Shown piece after piece: positions 44,701-52,322 of a stretch of 64,000 bases of DNA. The notes beneath the pieces were generated by a model. The model was not told the origin of the DNA, searched no databases, and worked only from the letters and a program-made list of their open reading frames with translations. The stretch comes from Anaerolineales bacterium. GTDB lineage: Bacteria; Chloroflexota; Anaerolineae; Anaerolineales; Villigracilaceae. Position 1 is the first letter of the stretch. Each line of letters opens with the position of its first letter. Location of the stretch: the NCBI GenBank assembly GCA_026928255.1, contig JAIXKJ010000008.1:287298-351297 (forward strand). The letters are read 5' to 3'. The translations under genes were made by a program, and so were the position numbers.

Positions 44701-45058
44701 ACAGACCGGAGAACGCCCCTAAAAGCGCCGCCGCCAACGGACCGAGAAAGCCGCCGCCCAACATCCACGCGACGGCGGAAAAAACCATCAGCGCAGAGCC
44801 AGGCGCTTCGGCGGGCAGACCGGGCAAAGGGCGAGCCGCGCCGAGTCGAATTCCGATAAATAAATTAAAGACGGGAACAAGCAAAAATAAAAAGAAAAAA
44901 AGCCCCCAGCCTTTCGACGTCCACGGCGGGCGCGGGGCATGGTTGCGGCGCAGATACCACGTCAGCCACGCGAGCAAAAGCGCCCAAACCAGCCATCCTG
45001 CAAGGGTGGGCGGCGCGGGAAACGCAATGCCTGCAAGGAGCGAAACGATGAAATTCAT
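41741..45058 (-). CDS. Membrane sensor histidine kinase with HAMP, GAF and PAS domains
   Basis: A 1105-residue kinase. The N-terminus has about seven to eight helices (1-270), then an extracellular sensor (about 290-530) resembling dCache, a HAMP region (about 545-600), a GAF domain (about 620-770), a PAS domain (about 780-870), HisKA with phospho-acceptor His878 (SHDLRSPL), and HATPase with Asn995, DSGIGI, FEKFYRG and GSGLGLAI. No response regulator is adjacent. TATAAT stands 8 nt before the ATG. The membrane head of unusual length may sense a membrane or cell-wall signal. Confidence 0.88.
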   Translation of the reverse strand: MNFIVSLLAGIAFPAPPTLAGWLVWALLLAWLTWYLRRNHAPRPPWTSKGWGLFFFLFLLVPVFNLFIGIRLGAARPLPGLPAEAPGSALMVFSAVAWMLGGGFLGPLAAALLGAFSGLLRGVWDFYSLFPIAEFALLAVWFSSNVRQRYRTSSYRLLRQPLAAALLLIPAHVLFYTISALFTQWGADIPVAARLDLALSNALVVSLAFGGEMLVGGLIAQIASVVFSAHWGENKPLQPSPGEKSLEARFIFAVGAFIAALLISLLVGGWAVAGRAARGMLEDRLVGAGESAAQSVPFFLETGQNLATQFAADPDMRDANGAALTRLIQEHIKSVPYFDQIVVLDANTKEVLALYPEDTRQGFRLYPDEDSGVLLAAQGVLTQIYSIPANARNSSARVSFLAAIEDQPATRRVLIGRTTIEANPLTLPLIKNLDSMNGLGGSGLLIDDSNRILYDSSRERGATFYEGRMGAAPFFYDDISTDGTRQMVYYQPVVGRPWAVALTVPAQRAQQLAVNIAAPLALMILVLAAFALIFLRLALRVVTNSLKSLSDEANRIAQGNLDHPLQVTGEDEVAQLRRAFEKMRVGLNARLEESERLLQVSQAVASTLETKDAVKPALEAIAEATGASSVRVVLSPSILPDTLAELPTRFASGPAPEKYAYLDDQILDLAQSREKIVISNLARSRELTFEEKQPQPLALLAVALRHENRYYGVVWAGYEQQRRFTEEDERFVTTLAGQAALAVVNAHLYLNVEASRRQLESILNSSPDPVIVTDQRNRLLLTNHAANAALRQGAEHARSGVETEKVIKLRPLLELLHSAATEMQSSEIILPDQRTYLATTSPVMVEGRQIGRVCVMRDITHFKELDTMKSEFVATVSHDLRSPLTLMRGYATMLDTVGELNEQQQTYVKKIVTGVENMSRLVNNLLDLGRIEFGVGLQVESVPVLSIIERVTGALQLQASQKNIVLQVELPKDMPHAVEADQALLHQAVYNLVENALKYTPPNEKVTVRTISHPHDLIFAVEDSGIGIAAEDIPHLFEKFYRGKQREARINQPGSGLGLAIVQSIAENHHGRVWVESELGKGSIFYLQIPLKQKPSDDSQESLIL

Positions 45059-45098
45059 CTTCTCAAATTATAGCCCCAAAACGCGCCCAACTTTATTT

Positions 45099-45815
45099 TC
45101 ATTTTTGGAATGACTCCCCGCGATAGGACGGCGGCAACAACGCCGCCAATTCCTCCATAATGCGCCGCGCCGCGACGGTCAGCGCTTCTTTCTTCGCCGA
45201 CGGCGCTTCGTCGAGCCGAAACGGTTTGCCGATTCGCACGTTCACCCGCGCCCGTCGCAGGCGCGCCCACGATGCGTAGAGGTTTTTATTTTCCGAGCCG
45301 AAGATGGCGACGGGCGCGATGGGAACGTCCGCTTGCAGGGCGAGGAAAGCCGCGCCGGGCGAGCCTTCTTCCAACGCGCCGCTCAACGAGTAACGCCCTT
45401 CGGGGGCGATGGCAATCGCGCGCCCTTGCGCCAGCCCGTCCAGCGCGGCGCGTAAGGCGCGGCGGTCGGCGCGGCCGCGGTGCAGCCAAATCACGCCGTA
45501 AGCGTCCATCCATTTGCCCAAAATTGGCAAGTCGCGCAATTCAATTTTGGCGAGTCCGTCGGGCGCAAAGGGCAGGGCGGCGGCTAAAGCGGGGACGTCG
45601 GCGTTGCCCAAATGGTTGATGACGATTAAATATGCGCCGCTTTGCGGAAGGTTTTCCGCGCCTTCGACGGAGAGGCGCAAGGTCAACTTGACGACGACGC
45701 GGATGAAGGCGCGGGTGAATTGACGAAACGCCAACCGCCGCCGACTCAATTCGGGCAGACGCACCAACTCGGGCTTCCACACTTCGCTGACGGGTTTGGG
45801 CGGCGCGGCGGACAT
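45099..45815 (-). CDS. plsC: 1-acyl-sn-glycerol-3-phosphate acyltransferase-like (PlsC)
   Basis: A 238-residue LPLAT-family protein. The catalytic HX4D motif is in NHLGNAD and the acyl-acceptor motif in APEGRYSLSGALEEG. An amphipathic N-terminal part (about 30-55) would attach it to the membrane. The enzyme adds the second acyl chain in phosphatidic acid synthesis. It lies 4 nt after cmk, a common pairing, and 40 nt before the sensor kinase. Confidence 0.85.
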   Translation of the reverse strand: MSAAPPKPVSEVWKPELVRLPELSRRRLAFRQFTRAFIRVVVKLTLRLSVEGAENLPQSGAYLIVINHLGNADVPALAAALPFAPDGLAKIELRDLPILGKWMDAYGVIWLHRGRADRRALRAALDGLAQGRAIAIAPEGRYSLSGALEEGSPGAAFLALQADVPIAPVAIFGSENKNLYASWARLRRARVNVRIGKPFRLDEAPSAKKEALTVAARRIMEELAALLPPSYRGESFQK

Positions 45816-45819
45816 TTTG

Positions 45820-46500
45820 TTAGCGGCAGAACTCCAAGATGCGCGAGAAGACTTGCTCTTCGGTCAGCGAATCGGTGTCGAGAATCAGCGCGTCGTCGGC
45901 GGGGCGCAACGGCGCGACGGCGCGAGTCGAATCAATGCGGTCGCGTTCAATCATCTTTTTGAGGATTTCGTCGTAATCCGCTTCCGCGCCGCGAGCGACG
46001 GTTTCTTTGTAGCGGCGGCGGGCGCGTTCTTCGGCGCTGGCGTCCATGTAGATTTTCAAATCCGCTTCGGGCAAAACCACCGTGCCGATGTCTCTGCCGA
46101 CCATGACGACTTTTCCGCGCAGACCAATGCGGCGCTGTTGTTCGGTCAGCGCGGCGCGGACGCCGACGTAGGCGCTGACTGCGGAGACGTTGGCGTCCAC
46201 CGCGCTGGAACGGACGTCCCAAGTGATGTCTCGTTCGCCGACGAGCAAGTCGCAGGCGCGCCCGTCGTTTTGCGAGGGCGGGCGGATGTCAATGTCCGTC
46301 GTTTGGACGATGCGCGTTACGGCGACTTCGTCGTTGACGTTGATTTTTTCGTCGAGGGCGATCCACGTTACGGCGCGGTACATTACGCCCGTGTCAAAGA
46401 AGAGATAACCGAGCGCGTCGGCGAGTTTGCGCCCGACGGTAGATTTTCCCGAAGCGGCGGGTCCGTCGAGCGCAATAATAGAAGGCGGAGTTTTTGTCAT
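45820..46500 (-). CDS. cmk: Cytidylate kinase
   Basis: A 226-residue CMP/dCMP kinase. The P-loop is GPAASGKSTVGRKLA, followed by FFDTGVMYRAVTW, the CMP-binding region RSSAVDANVSAVSAY, MVGRDIGTVVLPEAD and the lid around YKETVARGAEADYDEI. The length is normal. TAAAAT stands 6 nt before the ATG, although GGGGG in the same gap might serve as a weak Shine-Dalgarno. plsC follows 4 nt later. Confidence 0.95.
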   Translation of the reverse strand: MTKTPPSIIALDGPAASGKSTVGRKLADALGYLFFDTGVMYRAVTWIALDEKINVNDEVAVTRIVQTTDIDIRPPSQNDGRACDLLVGERDITWDVRSSAVDANVSAVSAYVGVRAALTEQQRRIGLRGKVVMVGRDIGTVVLPEADLKIYMDASAEERARRRYKETVARGAEADYDEILKKMIERDRIDSTRAVAPLRPADDALILDTDSLTEEQVFSRILEFCR

Positions 46501-46523
46501 GCCCCCATTTTACTTGCTTTAAG

Positions 46524-46561
46524 AAAGGCATCCGAAGTCTGGCAGATTTCGGATGCCTTTT
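46524..46561 (-). terminator. Terminator after GT-C-like gene
   Basis: AAGGCATCCGAA and its complement TTCGGATGCCTT over a 10-nt loop lie between the GT-C-like gene stop and cmk start; the minus-strand T-run is short (CTTTCTT). Confidence 0.7.
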
Positions 46562-46569
46562 GCGATAAA

Positions 46570-48288
46570 TTACGGCGCTTGCGTTCTGCCGTCTAAAAAC
46601 AAATCTACGCGCGCCCAAAGGATGAGCCCGTCGTTGATGCCGTCGCTGGACATGGGCGGCATTTCGCGCAGAGTCGCCCAGCGCAGCCAAGTCAGCGCGT
46701 CGGCTTCGCGCCAGTTTGGCTCGCGCCGCCAGACGAATTCCTGCCCGCGATAGGCGGAAGCGAGCGCGGGGTTCGCCTCGTAGTCGGTGATGACGAAATC
46801 AGGCGCGGTGGCCGCGTCCAGCGCGGAGACGTTCGTCAGCGGGTTTTCGCGCAGAAGCCATTCCAACGCGGGCGAATTGACGTTGACGAGCGCCACGTCC
46901 GCCGAATGCGCGTTTCCTTTGCCGATGTCTGAAATCTCGCTGACCGTGTCGCGGATTAATTGCGCTTGAGTCGGAACGTTTGGAAGTTCCCACAGTTCGG
47001 GCGCGTCCAATCCGCGCAAGCCGGCCGAGCCGAAGAGTCCGCCGATGGCGAGCGCGCCCAAGCAAAGCGCCATGCCCCACACGCCGCCCAGCGACGCGAC
47101 GCGAATTGACCAACCCATGCCAATCAAAACTAAACTAATGAGGATGAGCGCAATCGAGCCGAACAACATTGCGATGCGTAAGGTGAAATCTTGAGAATCC
47201 ACCGCCTGCCAGTTGACGCTCGCCAGCGCCAGCCAGAAGAAAATCCACAGCACGACGACCAGAGCCGTCGCGCCCAGCGCCTCGTTGCGCTCTTCGGGGT
47301 CAACGTCGAGATAGCGCTCAAATTCCAGCGCCGCCAACGCGGACAGCGGCAAGAGCGCCCAAGTCAGGTCGGCGATTTGCGGCTTGGGCAAAACGGCGGC
47401 GAAGATTAAGGCGAGGACGAACCAAAGCGCTAAGAAGACGATTCGGCGCGAGCCGTCTAACGAGCCGCGCACGATGACAATCAGCGCCATCAGCAAAACG
47501 AAAGGCTGATAGATAATCAGCGAAAAAGGAATCGTCCACGAGGGGGCGGATTCGGGGCGGAGAAACCAATCCATAAAATAGGTTGGGATGGACGAAAACG
47601 CCGCGCCGATGCCCGCAGGCACGGCGAAGAAAAACGTCCCGCCGAGCAGTAGGACGGCGGCAAAAATTAAGAGATTTGAATACTGCGTCATCTCCGCCGA
47701 GAAGAAAGGCTTTTCGTCCGCGCTTTTGACTCGTTTGAAGAGCAGAGTCGAAATGCCGTAGGCGACGCCAACGCCGATGACTCCTTGCCAGAGGTTCGGT
47801 CCGCTGAGGAAGGCGAAGGCGGCGGCGACTGCCGCCCAGCGAAAGCGCCGCTGATTGAGCAAGCCGAACGTCCAGGCGAAAAAGGTGATTGCCAAAATCG
47901 GGCTGGCAACTTGACGCGAGACAGCCGTCAGGCCTGGGTCGAGGGCGAGGAAGAAGGCGAGGATCAGGCTGGGGCGGGGATGGAGGCGATCCGCAAAGAG
48001 GCGCGGAGTCAAAACCAGCAAACTTCCGACGAGGGCTGGAATTAGCCGCGCCAGAAAATTCGTCCCGCCGCCAAACATCAAAAAGATTAATGAGGTCGAG
48101 AGGATGTAAAGCGGGTGTGCGGAGAGCGCGGGGTGCGCGCCTTGCGAAAGGCGCAGGGCTTGCAGGGCGGGCTCGGCTTCGACGTCCGTCAGCGGGACGA
48201 AGCCGAGACCGACGAGCCGCACGGCAAGGGCGAGGACAAACGCCAGCGCGTATAATCCGTCTTCGTGTTTGAAGCGACGCAGAGTCAT
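46570..48288 (-). CDS. GT-C fold (PMT/ArnT-like) membrane glycosyltransferase-like protein
   Basis: A 572-residue protein with about twelve membrane helices. The first outer loop carries LTDVEAEPALQALRLSQG, the acidic region placed like the catalytic Asp/Glu of GT-C enzymes that use polyprenyl-phosphate sugars. The C-terminal 130 residues look extracytoplasmic. The family assignment is from topology and the first loop only. TACAAT lies 6 nt before its ATG, so it is another probable leaderless gene. It is divergent from the metal transporter operon. Confidence 0.65.
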   Translation of the reverse strand: MTLRRFKHEDGLYALAFVLALAVRLVGLGFVPLTDVEAEPALQALRLSQGAHPALSAHPLYILSTSLIFLMFGGGTNFLARLIPALVGSLLVLTPRLFADRLHPRPSLILAFFLALDPGLTAVSRQVASPILAITFFAWTFGLLNQRRFRWAAVAAAFAFLSGPNLWQGVIGVGVAYGISTLLFKRVKSADEKPFFSAEMTQYSNLLIFAAVLLLGGTFFFAVPAGIGAAFSSIPTYFMDWFLRPESAPSWTIPFSLIIYQPFVLLMALIVIVRGSLDGSRRIVFLALWFVLALIFAAVLPKPQIADLTWALLPLSALAALEFERYLDVDPEERNEALGATALVVVLWIFFWLALASVNWQAVDSQDFTLRIAMLFGSIALILISLVLIGMGWSIRVASLGGVWGMALCLGALAIGGLFGSAGLRGLDAPELWELPNVPTQAQLIRDTVSEISDIGKGNAHSADVALVNVNSPALEWLLRENPLTNVSALDAATAPDFVITDYEANPALASAYRGQEFVWRREPNWREADALTWLRWATLREMPPMSSDGINDGLILWARVDLFLDGRTQAP

Positions 48289-48331
48289 GGCGCAATTGTA
48301 ATCGGTTTATTTTTTTGGTAAAAGTCCATTC

Positions 48332-48360
48332 TTGACTCCGCGCGGGCGCGCCTGTATAGT
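48332..48360 (+). promoter_or_regulatory. Promoter of the metal ABC transporter operon
   Basis: -35 TTGACT, a 17-nt spacer and -10 TATAGT, with the ATG 6 nt further on. The start point would be at or next to the ATG: a leaderless mRNA. I see no clear Zur or MntR palindrome. Confidence 0.8.
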
Positions 48361-48366
48361 TGACGC

Positions 48367-49242
48367 ATGATTTTGAAAAAACTTTTTTTGACGATTACGT
48401 TGGCGGCGCTGACCTTAAGCGCGTGTTCCGCCGCCCAACCCAAAGCGGACGACTCCTTGAACGTCCTCGCTTCGACTTCCGTCCTCGCCGATTTGGCGCA
48501 AAACGCGGCGGGCGAGCGCGTCCAAATTCGCGCGCTGATTCCGCGCGGCGCGGACGCGCACGCCTATCAAGCCGCGCCTGCGGACGTTTCTAAAATCGCC
48601 CAAAGCGACGTTTTGATTTTGAACGGCTTGGGTTACGAGCGCTTCATCGAGCCGCTTTTGGAAAACGCCGGCAGGACGCGAATCATCGTCGTCGCCAGCG
48701 CGGGCGCGGACGCGCAAGCCGACGACCCGCATTTATGGCTGGACGTTTCGCAGGCGATTATTTATGTGGAGAACATCCGCGACGGGTTGATTCAAGCCGA
48801 CCCCGTCGGCGCGGACGAATACCGCGCCAACGCCGCCGCGTACGTCGAACAACTCCGCGAACTCGACGTTTGGATTTTCGCGCAGGTCGAGACTCTTCCA
48901 AAAGAGCGGCGCGTGTTGGTCGCCAACCACGAAGCGCTAAATTACTTCGCCCGCCGTTACGGGTTTCAAATTGCGGCAAACATCTTGCCCAGTTTCAGTT
49001 CCGAAGCGAGCGTTTCGGCGCAGCAGATTGCCGCCGCGATTGAAGCCGTCCGCGCCGCGAACGCGCCCGCCATTTTTCTCGACGAAGCCGAGAACGTAAA
49101 ACTTGCCGAGCAAATCGCGTCTGAAACGGGCGCGCGCATCGCGGACAAATTGCACCTCGAAACGCTGACCGACGACGCGCCGACTTACATAGACATGATG
49201 AAATGGAACACGCGCGAAATTATCGGCGCATTAAAAGAATGA
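48367..49242 (+). CDS. znuA: Zinc/manganese ABC transporter substrate-binding lipoprotein
   Basis: A cluster A-I metal-binding protein of 291 residues with lipobox LTLSAC (Cys20). Metal ligands expected for the family are seen: His65 (GADAHAY), His122 (DPHLWLD), His188 (ANHEALNYF) and acidic residues near 240-275. The His-rich loop of many ZnuA proteins is absent, so manganese or iron is also possible. Three genes overlap in order: binding protein, ATPase, permease. The stop overlaps the ATPase ATG (ATGA). Confidence 0.85.
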   Translation: MILKKLFLTITLAALTLSACSAAQPKADDSLNVLASTSVLADLAQNAAGERVQIRALIPRGADAHAYQAAPADVSKIAQSDVLILNGLGYERFIEPLLENAGRTRIIVVASAGADAQADDPHLWLDVSQAIIYVENIRDGLIQADPVGADEYRANAAAYVEQLRELDVWIFAQVETLPKERRVLVANHEALNYFARRYGFQIAANILPSFSSEASVSAQQIAAAIEAVRAANAPAIFLDEAENVKLAEQIASETGARIADKLHLETLTDDAPTYIDMMKWNTREIIGALKE

Positions 49243-50000
49243 TTACCCCGCATCGGCTCGACGTTCAAAACATCAGCATTGGTTACGGCGAAAAAATTAT
49301 CCTGCGCGATTTAAGTTTTCAAGTTCCGCACGGGGCGCGAGTCGCCGTCGTCGGTCCCAACGGCGCGGGCAAATCCACGCTCTTCAAAGCGTTGGTCGGT
49401 TTGCTGCCTTTGCAAAGCGGACAAATTCTCGTGCATGGCGAAGCGTTACATTCGCACAATGATTGCGTCGCCTACGTCCCGCAGCGCGAAGAAGTGGACT
49501 GGCGCTTTCCCGTAACCGTCCGCGACGTGGCGCTGATGGGGCGCTTCTCGCAGACGGGCTGGTTCAAGCGCCCGTCCGCGCGGGATTATGAAATCGTCGA
49601 AAACAGTTTGGCGCAAATGGGCATCGCCGATTTGGCGGAGCGTTCCATCGGTCAACTTTCCGGCGGGCAACAACAACGCGCCTTTCTCGCGCGCGCCGTC
49701 GCCCAAGAGCCGCACATTCTGCTAATGGACGAACCTTTCAGCGGCGTGGACGCAACCACGCAAGAAGCGACGTTGCGCCTGCTCGACCATCTGCGCGAAA
49801 AACAAGTTACCGCCGTCGTCTCGACGCACGACCTCAACCTCGCCGCTTCGCGCTTCGACCTCGTCCTCTTGCTCAACCATCAGTTGATCGCCTTCGGCGC
49901 GCCGCAGGCGGTCTTCGTCAAAGAGAATTTGACGCGCGCCTTCGGCTCTTCGCTGTTGATGATGGAAAGCGGCGCCGCCCTCGTGGACGAGTGTTGCTGA
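49239..50000 (+). CDS. znuC: Zinc/manganese ABC transporter ATPase
   Basis: A 253-residue ABC ATPase. Walker A is GPNGAGKST, the signature is LSGGQQQRAFLARA, Walker B is ILLMDEPFSG and the H-loop is VSTHDLN. The start codon overlaps the stop of the binding protein gene by ATGA, and the stop overlaps the permease ATG by one base. It couples ATP hydrolysis to metal import through the adjacent permease. Confidence 0.92.
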   Translation: MITPHRLDVQNISIGYGEKIILRDLSFQVPHGARVAVVGPNGAGKSTLFKALVGLLPLQSGQILVHGEALHSHNDCVAYVPQREEVDWRFPVTVRDVALMGRFSQTGWFKRPSARDYEIVENSLAQMGIADLAERSIGQLSGGQQQRAFLARAVAQEPHILLMDEPFSGVDATTQEATLRLLDHLREKQVTAVVSTHDLNLAASRFDLVLLLNHQLIAFGAPQAVFVKENLTRAFGSSLLMMESGAALVDECC

Positions 50001-50821
50001 TGGACTTTCTGCTTGAACCGCTCGCTTACGCCTTCATGCAGCGCGGGTTGCTGGCTTCGGTCATGGTCGGCGTTTTGTGCGCCGTGATGGGGACCTACGT
50101 TGTCTTGCGCGGCATGGCTTTCCTCGGCGACGCGCTGGCGCACGCCATTCTGCCGGGCGTGGCGGTCGCCTACATCTTCAAAGGCGATCTGCTGGTCGGC
50201 GCGGGCGCGGCGGCGGTGGTCGTCGCCTTAATCATCGGCGTCTTCACCAAAGACGGCGCGGTCAAAGAGGACACCGCCATCGGCATTCTCTTCGCGGCGG
50301 CGCTTTCGCTCGGCGTGGCGCTAATTAGCGCCATGCAAACTTACGCGGTGGATTTGTCGCACATTCTCTTCGGCGACGTGTTAGGCGTCTCCGCCGCCGA
50401 CCTGTGGCTGATTGGCGGGTTGAGCCTCGTCATTCTGCTCGCCGTCGTCGCGCTGTATAAACCCTTCCTCGTCCTCTCCTTCGACCCGGTCCTCGCCGCG
50501 ACCTTGCGCCTGCCGGCGAACTTGTTGCGAAACGTCATGCTGATTCTCTTGGCGTTAACCGTCGTCGTCTCGCTGCAAACGGTGGGCGTCAGCCTCGCCG
50601 CCGCCATGCTCATCACCCCCGCCGCAACCGCCTCGCTGCTGACGCGCCGCCTGCTGCCGATGATGTTCGTCTCCGCCGCCATCGGCGCGCTTTCGTCAAT
50701 CGTCGGCTTGTACCTTTCCTACTATCTCAACATCGTTTCGGGCTCAGCCATCGTGCTGACGGCGACGCTCTTCTTCCTGCTCGCCTTAGGTTGGAAGCGC
50801 TTGCGAAATTTGACGCGGTAA
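50000..50821 (+). CDS. znuB: Zinc/manganese ABC transporter permease (ABC-3 family)
   Basis: A 273-residue membrane protein with about eight helices. The N-terminal FMQRGLLASVMVGVLCAVMGTYVVLRGMAFLGDALAHAILPGVA in parts is the ABC-3 hallmark, as are FGDVLGVSAADLW and SLQTVGVSLAAAMLITPAATA. The start shares one base with the ATPase stop (TGATG). It imports zinc or manganese with the two preceding products. Confidence 0.92.
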   Translation: MDFLLEPLAYAFMQRGLLASVMVGVLCAVMGTYVVLRGMAFLGDALAHAILPGVAVAYIFKGDLLVGAGAAAVVVALIIGVFTKDGAVKEDTAIGILFAAALSLGVALISAMQTYAVDLSHILFGDVLGVSAADLWLIGGLSLVILLAVVALYKPFLVLSFDPVLAATLRLPANLLRNVMLILLALTVVVSLQTVGVSLAAAMLITPAATASLLTRRLLPMMFVSAAIGALSSIVGLYLSYYLNIVSGSAIVLTATLFFLLALGWKRLRNLTR

Positions 50822-50831
50822 AATTGCGTCC

Positions 50832-52322
50832 ATGCGAATTGACAAAAAAGTTTTTCTTTTAATTCTGATTTTGATTTCCGCCTGCGCCCCCAAAGCGGAC
50901 TCGCCGGCCCCCGCGCCGACCGACTCCCTTGCGCCGACTTCCACAGCCGAGCCGACTTCTGCGCCCCAGCCGACGCCAACTCTCGAAGCGACGGCGACTC
51001 CCGCGCCGCTCCTCGAACGTCCGCAATACGCGCTCGACGTTACGTTGGATTACGACGCGCATGCCCTGCGCGTTGACGAAACGATTTACTACCCCAACCA
51101 CAGCGGAAGCCCGCTGAACGAATTAGTCCTCGCCATCGTCCCCAACTTGTGGGAGGGCGGCTTCTCGTTGACGGCAATTTCCGTCGGCGGCGAAGCGGCG
51201 GCGAACTACGCCCTCGACGGTCAGCGCCTCGACCTTGCGCTTCCCGCCGCGTTGCCAGCGGGCGGCGTCGTCGAAATCAAAATTCAATACGCGCTGACTT
51301 TGCCCTTCGCCGAACAAGAAGATCCGAACGTGGCGCGTCCGCGCATTTACGGTTACACGTCGCGCCAAATCAACCTCGTCAATTGGTATCCTTTCGTCGT
51401 TCCATACGTCAACGGCGAGTGGCTTTTGCACGACGCTTGGTACTACGGCGAAAATCTGGTTTACGACGCGGCAGATTACGAAGTCAATTTGCGCTTCGCT
51501 GATTCGGCGAACGCGCCCGTCGTCGCTGCCAGCGGAATCGCCGAAGCGCAGCCCGACGGCGCGACGCGCTACGCGATCGAATCCGCGCGCGCCTTTGCCC
51601 TGTCCGCCAGCCGCGAGTTCCAAAGCGCCAGCCTGCAAGTCGGCGACGCAACGTTGACCAGTTACTACTTCGGCTTGTATCAAGAAGCGGGACAAGCCGC
51701 GCTGCAAACGACGGCGCAAGCCTTGCAAATTTTCAGCGCCAAGTTCGGCGCTTACCCGCACAAAAGCCTAGCCATCGTCATGGGCGACTTCAACGACGGC
51801 ATGGAATATTCCGCCTTTTATTATTTGAGCAAAGATTTTTACAACCTTTACGACGGCACGCCCGCCAATTATTTAACCTTCGTCGCCGCGCACGAAACCG
51901 CGCACCAGTGGTGGTTCGAGCAAGTCGGCAACGACCAAGCCTTGCAACCCTGGCTCGACGAAGCGCTGTCCACATATAGCGAGCGTTTGTATTACGAAAA
52001 CGTCTCGCCCGATTTGGTCTCGTGGTGGCAAACCTACCGCATGGATTTTTACAACCCCTCGGGCTTCGCGGACATTCCTATTTATGAAGGACAAGGCTTT
52101 CGCCCTTACACGAACGCGGTTTATTTTCAAGGCGCGCGCTTTTTAGACGCGCTTCGTCAGCGCATTGGCGACGAAGCCTTCTTCGCCTTTCTGCAAGATT
52201 ACCTGAATCAAAAGCGCGGACAAATCGCAACCGCCGACGATTTCTTCCGCCTCTTGCGGACGCACACAAACACCGATTACTCCGACCTCGTCGCGCAATA
52301 TTATCGCGGCGCGTACCCATAA
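50832..52322 (+). CDS. M1-family metallopeptidase lipoprotein (first of tandem pair)
   Basis: A 496-residue secreted gluzincin. Lipobox ILISAC (Cys18) is followed by a Thr/Pro/Ala linker to about 55. An N-terminal beta domain precedes the catalytic domain with zinc motif HETAH (His354, Glu355, His358) and downstream Glu in WLDEALSTYSER. The GAMEN motif is replaced by DGMEYSAF, and the classical C-terminal domain is absent. It would cleave peptides on the cell surface. It starts 10 nt after the permease, with TAAAAT 7 nt before the ATG. Confidence 0.88.
   Translation: MRIDKKVFLLILILISACAPKADSPAPAPTDSLAPTSTAEPTSAPQPTPTLEATATPAPLLERPQYALDVTLDYDAHALRVDETIYYPNHSGSPLNELVLAIVPNLWEGGFSLTAISVGGEAAANYALDGQRLDLALPAALPAGGVVEIKIQYALTLPFAEQEDPNVARPRIYGYTSRQINLVNWYPFVVPYVNGEWLLHDAWYYGENLVYDAADYEVNLRFADSANAPVVAASGIAEAQPDGATRYAIESARAFALSASREFQSASLQVGDATLTSYYFGLYQEAGQAALQTTAQALQIFSAKFGAYPHKSLAIVMGDFNDGMEYSAFYYLSKDFYNLYDGTPANYLTFVAAHETAHQWWFEQVGNDQALQPWLDEALSTYSERLYYENVSPDLVSWWQTYRMDFYNPSGFADIPIYEGQGFRPYTNAVYFQGARFLDALRQRIGDEAFFAFLQDYLNQKRGQIATADDFFRLLRTHTNTDYSDLVAQYYRGAYP

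Noticed and set aside
48289..48331. Zur/MntR operator between the divergent genes
   Set aside because: No palindrome of the expected form; only GC-rich partial symmetry near the -10 region.
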